A DNA stretch of 5,641 bases from Geoalkalibacter_A sp034189505. Its GTDB lineage: Bacteria > Desulfobacterota > Desulfuromonadia > Desulfuromonadales > Geoalkalibacteraceae. Below are positions 1 to 5,641 of the stretch, piece by piece. Within the stretch, counting starts at the first letter, position 1; every line of letters starts with the position of its first letter. The DNA lies in assembly GCA_034189505.1 (NCBI GenBank), contig JAXHUR010000122.1, positions 1 to 5,641 of the forward strand. Reading direction: 5' to 3'. The notes beneath the pieces are model-generated. The model was given only the letters and a program-made list of their open reading frames with translations, did not search any database and was not told the DNA's origin. The translations under genes and the position numbers were made by a program.

Positions 1-945
1 GCCGGGCAGGTGCTTTATCTGATTGACCCGGCCACCTACCAGGCCGCGCACAGTCGGGCCAAGGCGGAACTGGCCCGCGCTGAAGCCGATCGGAGCACCC
101 TTCGCCTGCGTGAAGAGCGCTATCGCGGACTGGTCGATATCAATGCGGTCAGCAAGCAGGAGTATGATGACACCCGTGCCGCCCTTGACCAGGCCGAGGC
201 CCAGGTGAAGGCGGCGCAGGCCGCCCTGGAGACGGCGCGCATCAATCTCGATTACACCGAAGTCAAAGCGCCGATCTCCGGCCATATCGGCCGTTCGGCG
301 GTGACGGTCGGAGCCCTGGTGACGGCGAATCAGCCGGCCGCACTGGCGGTGATCCATCAGCTCGATCCGGTTTATGTGGATGTGACCCGTTCGACCTCCG
401 AACTCCTCAGCCTCAAGCGTAAGCTGGCCGGCGGCCGATTGACCAACGGCGGACCGGAGTCGGCGGAAGTTTCCCTGCTGCTGGAAACGGGAGAGACTTA
501 TTCAGAAACTGGGCGTCTGCAGTTTTCAGACGTCAGTGTCGATCCAAGCACCGGTTCGGTGATTCTGCGAAGCCTGTTCCCCAATCCCGACCGGATCCTT
601 CTCCCCGGCATGTTTGTACGGGCGGTGGTGAAAGAAGGCGATATGGAGGATGCGATCCTGGTGCCGCAGCAGGGTGTTGCGCGCAACCCCAAAGGGGAAG
701 CGGTGGCGCTGGTGGTCAACGACGATGACAAGGTCGAACAGCGGCAGCTTGAGGTGGGACGGGCGATAGGCGACAAGTGGCTTGTCAGTTCAGGACTGTC
801 AGTGGGAGACCGCCTGATTGTAGAGGGTTTGCAGAAAGTGCGCGTTGGAGACCCGGTCGTAGTGGATATGATTGAGGAGCAAGGACAGAGCAGTGAGGCG
901 ACAGCCGACCTCTCTTCTGACTCTTCCAACGGAGGAGAGATCTGA
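1..945 (+). CDS. acrA: RND efflux periplasmic adaptor (membrane fusion protein), AcrA/MexA type, 5'-partial
   Basis: Periplasmic adaptor that links the RND pump to the outer-membrane channel. 314 residues are visible. The reading frame is open from base 1, so the GTG at position 10 is an internal valine, not a start. Alignment from memory with E. coli AcrA (397 aa) puts the first visible residue near AcrA 89, so about 88 residues are missing: signal peptide, any lipobox cysteine, first barrel strand and first half of the lipoyl domain. Visible parts, in window residue numbers: end of lipoyl half (1-10, LYLIDPATYQ), coiled-coil hairpin (about 11-82), second lipoyl half (about 83-122), beta-barrel (about 123-215, with LFPNPD and LLPGMFVRA), membrane-proximal domain (about 216-290, with ILVPQQGV and GDKWLV). 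The hairpin tip carries the R-x3-L-x6-S docking motif (Arg40, Leu44, Ser51) known to contact TolC-type channels. The tail after about 291 is rich in Ser, Glu and Asp. The symbol reflects family resemblance, not proven orthology. The stop overlaps the pump start. Confidence 0.96.
   Translation, partial: AGQVLYLIDPATYQAAHSRAKAELARAEADRSTLRLREERYRGLVDINAVSKQEYDDTRAALDQAEAQVKAAQAALETARINLDYTEVKAPISGHIGRSAVTVGALVTANQPAALAVIHQLDPVYVDVTRSTSELLSLKRKLAGGRLTNGGPESAEVSLLLETGETYSETGRLQFSDVSVDPSTGSVILRSLFPNPDRILLPGMFVRAVVKEGDMEDAILVPQQGVARNPKGEAVALVVNDDDKVEQRQLEVGRAIGDKWLVSSGLSVGDRLIVEGLQKVRVGDPVVVDMIEEQGQSSEATADLSSDSSNGGEI
931..937 (+). promoter_or_regulatory. Ribosome binding site of the RND pump gene
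   Basis: GGAGGAG lies 7 bases upstream of the ATG at 945, inside the last codons of the adaptor gene. It is a near-consensus Shine-Dalgarno sequence and supports the pump start at 945. With the TGATG overlap at 943-947, it suggests both independent initiation and translational coupling to the adaptor. Confidence 0.8.
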
Positions 946-3900
946 TGTTGTCAAGATTTTTTCTCGCACGCCCTGTTTTTGCCTGGGTGATCGCCATCAT
1001 CATGATGGTGGCCGGCGGCCTGGCCATCTACAATCTGCCCATATCCCAGTATCCGCCCATTGCGCCGCCTTCCATTGCCATCTCGTCTTTTTACCCGGGA
1101 GCCTCGGCGGAGACGGTGGAGAACAGCGTCACCCAGGTCATCGAGCAGAAGATGACCGGGTTCGACGATCTGCTCTACATGTCCGCCAACAGCGACTCGG
1201 CCGGCGCTTCCCGTATCCAGTTGACGTTTGCGCCCGGCACGGACCCCGATATGGCCTGGTCCCAGGTGCAGAACAAGCTGCAGTTGGCGATGGCCAGCCT
1301 TCCGGAAGTGGTGCAACGCCAGGGGGTCGAAGTCAGTAAATCGACCCCCAACTACCTTTTGGTGGTGGGGTTGATTTCGGAAGACGGCAGCATGGACGGC
1401 AACGACCTGCGCGACTACGCCCAGTCCGACGTGGAGAAAACTCTTTCGCGGGTCCCTGGGGTCGGTGAAGTGGAGGTTTACGGAAGCCAGTACTCGATGC
1501 GGGTCTGGTTAAATCCGGATAAATTGGTTGAATATCACTTGACCGTTGATGATGTTGTCGCCGCGATTCGCGCCTATAACGTCGAGGTTTCAGCCGGTCA
1601 GTTCGGGGGAGCGCCCGCAGTCGAAGGGCAGCGCCTCAACGCAAGTATTGTCGTGCAGAGCCTGCTGGAGACGCCGCAGGAATTTGCCGATATCCCGCTG
1701 CGTGTCAACGAAGACGGCTCGATCGTGCGGATCAGCGACATTGGCCGCACCGAACTGGGAACGGAAAACTACGACATCGAGGGGTTTTACAACGGCAAAC
1801 CGGCTGCCGCCCTGGCGATCCGCCAGGCGGCAGGCGCCAACGCTCTCGAGACCGCCGACGCCATCCGCAGTACGATGGATGAGATGAGCCGTTTTTTTCC
1901 GCCCGGCATGAAGGTCGTCTATCCCTACGACACAACGCCTTTTGTCGAGGTCGCGATCGACAGCGTGGTCAAGACGCTGTTCGAGGCGGTTCTGCTGGTC
2001 TTCCTGGTGATGTACCTGTTCATGGGGAATCTCCGCGCCACCCTTATCCCGACCATGGCGGTGCCGGTGGTTATTCTCGGCACCTTCGCAATCCTTGGCC
2101 TGTTCGGGTTTTCCATCAACATGCTCACCATGTTCGCCATGGTCCTTGCCATCGGCCTGCTGGTCGATGACGCGATTGTGGTGGTGGAAAACGTTGAACG
2201 CATTATGGTCGAAGAGGGGCTTGGGCCGCGGGAGGCTACCTACAAATCGATGGGTGAGATCTCCAGCGCCCTGATCGGCATCGGCCTGGTGCTCTCGGCG
2301 GTTTTCGGGCCGATGGCCTTCTTCACCGGGTCCACCGGCGTCATCTATCGCCAGTTTTCGGTGACGATCATCTCCGCCATGATGCTCTCGGTGGTGGTGG
2401 CACTGGTTCTGACGCCGGTGCTATGCGCCTCCATGCTCAAACCAATCCCCAAAGGACACGAACCCGCCGATAATGCCATCTGGTTTCTGCGTCCGTTTTT
2501 CAGATGGTTTGACCGCATGTTCTTCAAAGTCCGTGAAGTCTATGTCAAAGTCGTCGCTCATTCCCTGCGTAAAAAATTACGTTACCTGCTGGTTTTCGTG
2601 CTGATCGTCGCTGGACTTGTGGTTATTTTTCAACGCATGCCGACCGGCTACCTGCCGGATGAAGACCAGGGAATCCTGATGGTCCAGACGCTGCTGCCGG
2701 CCAATTCGACTCTGGAGCAGACTAAGGAAGTGATGTATCAGGTCCGTGACTTTTTCCTTGAAGACGAATCAGAGGCGGTTGAGTCGGTGATGGCCATTTC
2801 CGGCGTGAATTTCTCCGGCCGCGGCCAGAACGCGGGTCTGGCTTTTGTCAAGCTCAAGGACTGGAATCTGCGTCAGGACGCGAGTCTTAAAGTGGATGCG
2901 GTGGCAGGCCGTGCCATGGGCCGGTTTTCGCAGATCCGCGATGCCATGGTGTTTGCCTTTGCGCCGCCTGCCGTGGTGGAATTGGGGCAGGCCGAGGGTT
3001 TCGACTTTCAGTTGATTGACCGGGGCGGTCTTGGGCACGCTGAGTTGATGAAGGCCCGCAACCAACTTTTGGGCATGGCGGCGCAGAGCGATGTGCTGAC
3101 CAAGGTTCGCCCCAATGGCATGGAAGATGTGCCTGAATACCGCATCGATATCGACTGGGAGAAGGCTGGTGCTCAGGGCGTTTCCATCAATGCCATTCAT
3201 AACACCATCTCCGCGGCTTTCGGCAGTTCTTATGTCAACGATTTCATCCAGCGCGGTCGGGTCAAGCGGGTCTATGTGCAGGCCGACGCACCATACCGCA
3301 TGTTGCCGAAGCACCTCGAAAAGCTTCATGTGCGTAATGACGAAGGGAAAATGGTGCCGTTCAGTGCCTTTGCCACCGGTTACTGGACCTACGGCTCTCC
3401 GCGCCTGGAGCGTTTCAACGGATTCCCCTCCATCAACATTCTCGGGGAGGCCGCCGAGGGATACAGTTCCGGTGAAGCTATGGCAAAAATGGAGGAGTTC
3501 GTGACCCGCCTCCCCTCAGGGATCGGCTACGACTGGAACGCTCTTTCCTACCAGGAAAGGCAAGGCGGTTCGCAGACAGGGATTCTGTACGCTTTTTCGG
3601 TGCTGGTTATTTTCCTGTGCCTTGCCGCCCTGTATGAAAGTTGGCCTATTCCGTTTTCCATCCTTCTGACCCTGCCTCTGGGAGCCATCGGTGGAGCTAT
3701 TGCCTCGACCCTGTTCGGCAAACCGAATGATGTTTACTTCCAGATCGGCCTGTTGACCACCCTGGGCCTGACGACCAAAAACGCCATCCTCATCGTGCAG
3801 TTTGCCAAGGATCGTGTGGAAAGCGGCATGGACCTGCTGGAGGCGACCCTGGAGGCGGCCAAGCTCAGGCTGCGCCCCATCATTATGACGTCGCTGGCTT

Positions 3901-4118
3901 TCGGTTTTGGGGTTCTGCCGCTGGCGCTGGCCAGCAGCGCGGGTGCCGGAGCGCAGACCGCCATCGGCACAGCGGTGGTGGGCGGGGTGGTGACTTCGAC
4001 TTTGCTGGTCATCATTTTTGCCCCCCTCTTTTATGTTCTGATCAAAAAGACCTTCGGGCGGGACAAAGCACGCGCGGAGGCGAGAGCTGCTGCAGCCAAT
4101 GCAGCCAAGGGGCAATGA
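945..4118 (+). CDS. acrB: RND multidrug efflux pump, inner-membrane permease, HAE-1 family (AcrB/MexB type)
   Basis: Proton-driven homotrimeric inner-membrane transporter that exports hydrophobic and amphipathic compounds. Its 1057 residues are full length (AcrB has 1049). Layout: TM1 about 10-29, first periplasmic porter/docking region about 30-338, TM2-TM6 about 339-500, TM7 about 547-563, second periplasmic region about 564-879, TM8-TM12 about 880-1033. The N-terminus (RPVFAWVIAIIMMVAGGLAI) is typical of HAE-1. Proton-relay residues are all present: Asp408 and Asp409 in TM4 (GLLVDDAIVVVENVER), Lys945 in TM10 (TKNAILIV), Arg975 and Thr982 near TM11 (RLRPIIMTSLAF). Glu347 and Asp929 match AcrB Glu346 and Asp924. 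The proximal-pocket pair Phe670/Phe672 (MVFAF) is kept. The distal drug pocket differs: Tyr137, Tyr179, Met616 and Val621 stand where AcrB has Phe136, Phe178, Phe610 and Phe615, while Phe623 and Phe634 are kept. The C-terminus is a charged, Ala-rich tail. The start at 945 is supported by GGAGGAG and the conserved N-terminus. Substrates cannot be predicted firmly; acrB is a family-level name. Confidence 0.98.
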   Translation: MLSRFFLARPVFAWVIAIIMMVAGGLAIYNLPISQYPPIAPPSIAISSFYPGASAETVENSVTQVIEQKMTGFDDLLYMSANSDSAGASRIQLTFAPGTDPDMAWSQVQNKLQLAMASLPEVVQRQGVEVSKSTPNYLLVVGLISEDGSMDGNDLRDYAQSDVEKTLSRVPGVGEVEVYGSQYSMRVWLNPDKLVEYHLTVDDVVAAIRAYNVEVSAGQFGGAPAVEGQRLNASIVVQSLLETPQEFADIPLRVNEDGSIVRISDIGRTELGTENYDIEGFYNGKPAAALAIRQAAGANALETADAIRSTMDEMSRFFPPGMKVVYPYDTTPFVEVAIDSVVKTLFEAVLLVFLVMYLFMGNLRATLIPTMAVPVVILGTFAILGLFGFSINMLTMFAMVLAIGLLVDDAIVVVENVERIMVEEGLGPREATYKSMGEISSALIGIGLVLSAVFGPMAFFTGSTGVIYRQFSVTIISAMMLSVVVALVLTPVLCASMLKPIPKGHEPADNAIWFLRPFFRWFDRMFFKVREVYVKVVAHSLRKKLRYLLVFVLIVAGLVVIFQRMPTGYLPDEDQGILMVQTLLPANSTLEQTKEVMYQVRDFFLEDESEAVESVMAISGVNFSGRGQNAGLAFVKLKDWNLRQDASLKVDAVAGRAMGRFSQIRDAMVFAFAPPAVVELGQAEGFDFQLIDRGGLGHAELMKARNQLLGMAAQSDVLTKVRPNGMEDVPEYRIDIDWEKAGAQGVSINAIHNTISAAFGSSYVNDFIQRGRVKRVYVQADAPYRMLPKHLEKLHVRNDEGKMVPFSAFATGYWTYGSPRLERFNGFPSINILGEAAEGYSSGEAMAKMEEFVTRLPSGIGYDWNALSYQERQGGSQTGILYAFSVLVIFLCLAALYESWPIPFSILLTLPLGAIGGAIASTLFGKPNDVYFQIGLLTTLGLTTKNAILIVQFAKDRVESGMDLLEATLEAAKLRLRPIIMTSLAFGFGVLPLALASSAGAGAQTAIGTAVVGGVVTSTLLVIIFAPLFYVLIKKTFGRDKARAEARAAAANAAKGQ
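4107..4112 (+). promoter_or_regulatory. Ribosome binding site that decides the outer-membrane-factor start
   Basis: AAGGGG lies 7 bases before the ATG at 4120, within the end of the pump gene. An in-frame ATG at 4099 would add seven residues (MQPRGND) ahead of a normal signal peptide and would lie upstream of this site. The 4120 start gives a compact N-terminus, MSKN followed by a hydrophobic core and lipobox, so 4120 is preferred. Confidence 0.7.
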
Positions 4119-4119
4119 T

Positions 4120-5529
4120 ATGAGTAAAAATCTTCTGATCGTTTTTTTGCTGGCATGCCTTGGGTTGTCCGGCTGTGCCACCCTGGCGCCGGACTACACA
4201 CGGCCCGAGGCTCCTGTCCCGGCGGGTTGGCCGCAAGGCGAGGCTTACCAGGCCGGCGTCGCCCATCGCGCGGATCAAAGCCTGGCGGATCTGCCGTGGC
4301 GGACGTTTTTTACCGACGCCGATCTGCGGATTCTCATCGAGCGGGCGCTGGAAAATAACCGCGACCTACGGGTGGCAGCGCTTAATATCGAGCGGGCCCG
4401 CGCCCAGTACCGCATTCAGCGTGCCGACCTGTTTCCTTTTGTCGATGCCGGCGGGGGATACTCGCGCCAGCGCGACCCCGGCCTTTTAACCGGCATGGAT
4501 CGTACCTGGGAGCAGTATGACGTCAACCTGGGAGTCAGCGCCTGGGAGATCGATTTTTTCGGGCGGGTGCGCAGCCTCAAGGACCAGGCGCTCGAGGCTT
4601 ACCTTGCCACCGAAGAGGCACAGCGTGCCGCCCAGGTCTCCCTGGTTTCCGAGGTGGCGCGCAGCTATCTCAAGCTGGCCGCCGACCGCGAGCTGCTGGC
4701 GTTGGCGAAAGAAACCCTGCAGAGCCATCAGTCGACTTTCGACCTGACCCGTCGGCGTTTTGAGGCGGGGGTGGCTTCGGAACTCGAAGTTCAGCAGGCC
4801 CGCACCACGGTGGAGTCGGCCCGCGTGCAGATCGCCCGTTATACCAGCCTGGTGGCGGAAGGGGAGAATGCCCTGCGCCTGCTGATCGGGACCTCCCTGT
4901 CGCCTGAACTGCTCCCCGGCGAGCTGGGCGAGAGCGTTGATGCGCGCATGGTTTCCGCCGGCGTGCCTTCGGAGGTTCTGCTGAGCCGCCCTGACATCCG
5001 TGCCGCTGAGCACAGGCTCAAGGGGGCGAACGCCAATATCGGTGCGGCCCGGGCCGCGTTTTTCCCGCGCATTTCTCTGACAGCGGCGGCGGGGCTGGCC
5101 AGCGCCGAGCTGTCTGATCTGTTTGATTCGGATTCCCGCACCTGGGCCTTCTCTCCAGGGGTCACTTTGCCGATCTTCAATGCCGGCAGCCTGCGCGCCC
5201 GGCTTGAAACCTCCAAGGTCGAGCGGGACATGATGCTGGCACGCTATGAAGGTGCCATCCAGACCGCTTTTCGTGAAGTCAGCGATGCCCTGGCCCAGCG
5301 TGGCACCATCGATGAGCAGATCGATGCGCAGCGCGCGCTGGTGGATGCGACGGCGGCCAGCTACCAGCTCTCGGAAGCCCGCTTCAGCAAAGGGATCGAC
5401 AGTTTCCTCAACGTCCTTGACTCTCAACGCTCCCTGTTCAGCGCACAGCAGAACCTGATCAATGCGCGGCTTGCGCGGGAAACCAATCTGGTGACCCTCT
5501 ACCGGGTGCTGGGCGGTGGTGCTTACTGA
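4120..5529 (+). CDS. RND efflux outer-membrane factor lipoprotein, OprM/NodT family (TolC superfamily)
   Basis: Outer-membrane channel protein that trimerises into a beta-barrel plus long periplasmic alpha-helical duct and receives substrate from the pump-adaptor complex. 469 residues, the usual length for OprM-type factors. The N-terminus is a lipoprotein signal: Lys3, hydrophobic core 5-15, lipobox LSGC with Cys19 as predicted lipidated residue; Ala20 at +2 fits outer-membrane sorting. Two outer-membrane-efflux repeats follow, about 60-255 and 280-465. Family motifs: AWEIDFFGRVR (141-151), LLSRPDIRAAEHRL (287-300), ANIGAARAAFFPRISL (304-320 region), LPIFNAGSLRA (350-360). The two halves show the usual internal similarity: RRRFEAGVASELEVQQAR (211-228) against ARFSKGIDSFLNVLDSQR (420-437). 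Asp434 and Arg437 (LDSQR) correspond to the periplasmic gate region of OprM. The gene begins one base after the pump stop, and its own stop overlaps the next start. Adeno-, opr-, ttg- and nodT-type names are all possible, so no symbol is given. Confidence 0.96.
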   Translation: MSKNLLIVFLLACLGLSGCATLAPDYTRPEAPVPAGWPQGEAYQAGVAHRADQSLADLPWRTFFTDADLRILIERALENNRDLRVAALNIERARAQYRIQRADLFPFVDAGGGYSRQRDPGLLTGMDRTWEQYDVNLGVSAWEIDFFGRVRSLKDQALEAYLATEEAQRAAQVSLVSEVARSYLKLAADRELLALAKETLQSHQSTFDLTRRRFEAGVASELEVQQARTTVESARVQIARYTSLVAEGENALRLLIGTSLSPELLPGELGESVDARMVSAGVPSEVLLSRPDIRAAEHRLKGANANIGAARAAFFPRISLTAAAGLASAELSDLFDSDSRTWAFSPGVTLPIFNAGSLRARLETSKVERDMMLARYEGAIQTAFREVSDALAQRGTIDEQIDAQRALVDATAASYQLSEARFSKGIDSFLNVLDSQRSLFSAQQNLINARLARETNLVTLYRVLGGGAY

Positions 5530-5641
5530 TGAAAAAACTTGGTTTTTCCATTGGTTTTTTCGCTTTTGTTGTTTTATCCGGGCTGGCCTGGCTCCTGTTC
5601 GATCCATTCGTCATCTACGGGATTCTGCTGGCCTGTGCTTT
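5529..5641 (+). CDS. Unidentified membrane or exported protein, N-terminus only (3'-partial)
   Basis: The ATG at 5529 overlaps the outer-membrane-factor stop (TGATG, 5527-5531), and the frame stays open to the window end: 37 full codons plus two bases. The predicted start is MKKLGFSIGFF, a positively charged N-terminus followed by a hydrophobic segment (about residues 5-24), then Asp25-Pro26 and a second hydrophobic stretch starting near 27 (FVIYGILLACA). This fits a membrane protein with two or more membrane spans, or a long signal sequence. The first 45 or so bases are clearly T-rich compared with the upstream genes, as expected from Phe/Leu/Val codons. The ribosome site is weak (GGTGGT, 5515-5520), so translation may depend on coupling to the preceding gene. 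I do not recognise the family. The one-base overlap and same strand suggest co-transcription with the pump, but a role in efflux is only inference. A chance open frame of this length is possible, though the sequence type and position argue against it. Confidence 0.68.
   Translation, partial: MKKLGFSIGFFAFVVLSGLAWLLFDPFVIYGILLACA

Noticed and set aside
10..12. GTG at position 10 as the adaptor start
   Set aside because: The frame is open to base 1 and the residues before and after it match the middle of the AcrA lipoyl domain, so the gene begins outside the window.
994..1008. Perfect inverted repeat CCATCAT-C-ATGATGG near the pump start
   Set aside because: It encodes conserved residues of TM1 (Ala-Ile-Ile-Met-Met-Val), the central loop is one base, and no regulatory context is visible; likely chance.
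2769..3329. Antisense open frame (186 codons) within the pump gene
   Set aside because: His-rich shadow translation with no recognised domain, fully inside a well supported gene.
4099..4119. Upstream in-frame ATG for the outer-membrane factor
   Set aside because: It would add seven residues before the signal peptide and precede the AAGGGG site; the ATG at 4120 has proper spacing and gives a normal lipoprotein signal.
3516..4181. Antisense open frame (221 codons) opposite the end of the pump gene
   Set aside because: Low-complexity Gln/Arg/Gly-rich translation typical of a shadow frame; the sense frame encodes TM8-TM12 with conserved relay residues.
5531..5560. A-run/T-run hairpin-like stretch and repeated TTGGTTTTT after the outer-membrane-factor stop, resembling a terminator
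   Set aside because: The stem is almost purely A-T with no GC-rich core, and it lies inside an open frame encoding a hydrophobic N-terminus; codon composition explains it.
4486..5607. Long antisense open frame (373 codons) opposite the outer-membrane-factor gene
   Set aside because: It mirrors a GC-rich coding frame, its translation shows no family motif I recognise, and the + strand frame carries clear OprM-family motifs throughout. It also crosses the boundary between two + strand genes.

Overview
The window holds most of one tightly packed operon, read left to right on the + strand, for a tripartite RND multidrug efflux pump. There are three efflux genes: a periplasmic adaptor (1-945, its 5' end cut off by the window edge), an inner-membrane RND pump of the HAE-1/AcrB type (945-4118) and an outer-membrane factor lipoprotein of the OprM/NodT type (4120-5529). 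The first 37 codons of a fourth gene (5529-5641) run off the right edge.

Layout: the adaptor stop and pump start overlap by one base (TGATG at 943-947). The pump stop and outer-membrane-factor start are one base apart (4116-4122). The outer-membrane-factor stop and fourth-gene start again overlap by one base (TGATG at 5527-5531). No intergenic space exists, and I see no promoter, terminator, RNA gene, CRISPR array, insertion sequence or other mobile element. Promoter and any regulator must lie upstream of base 1.

How the genes work together: the pump takes drug-like, mostly amphipathic compounds from the periplasm or outer inner-membrane leaflet, driven by proton influx. The adaptor bridges the pump to the outer-membrane factor, which forms the exit duct. 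Diagnostic residues are intact in all three: the adaptor R-L-S docking motif, the pump proton-relay residues (Asp408, Asp409, Lys945, Arg975, Thr982) and the outer-membrane-factor lipobox and gate-region Asp/Arg. The pump therefore looks functional. Its main peculiarity is a drug-binding pocket in which four of the six AcrB trap phenylalanines are replaced.

Organism: three-part export through an outer membrane means a diderm (Gram-negative) bacterium. The DNA is GC-rich by eye (I estimate near 58-60%) with GC-biased third positions. The proteins resemble proteobacterial AcrA/AcrB/OprM. A Pseudomonadota or Desulfobacterota (for example Desulfuromonadales) host is plausible, but the sequence alone does not settle it. 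Alignments to E. coli AcrA/AcrB and P. aeruginosa OprM were made from memory. Overall this is a conventional efflux operon; the least explained element is the truncated fourth gene.
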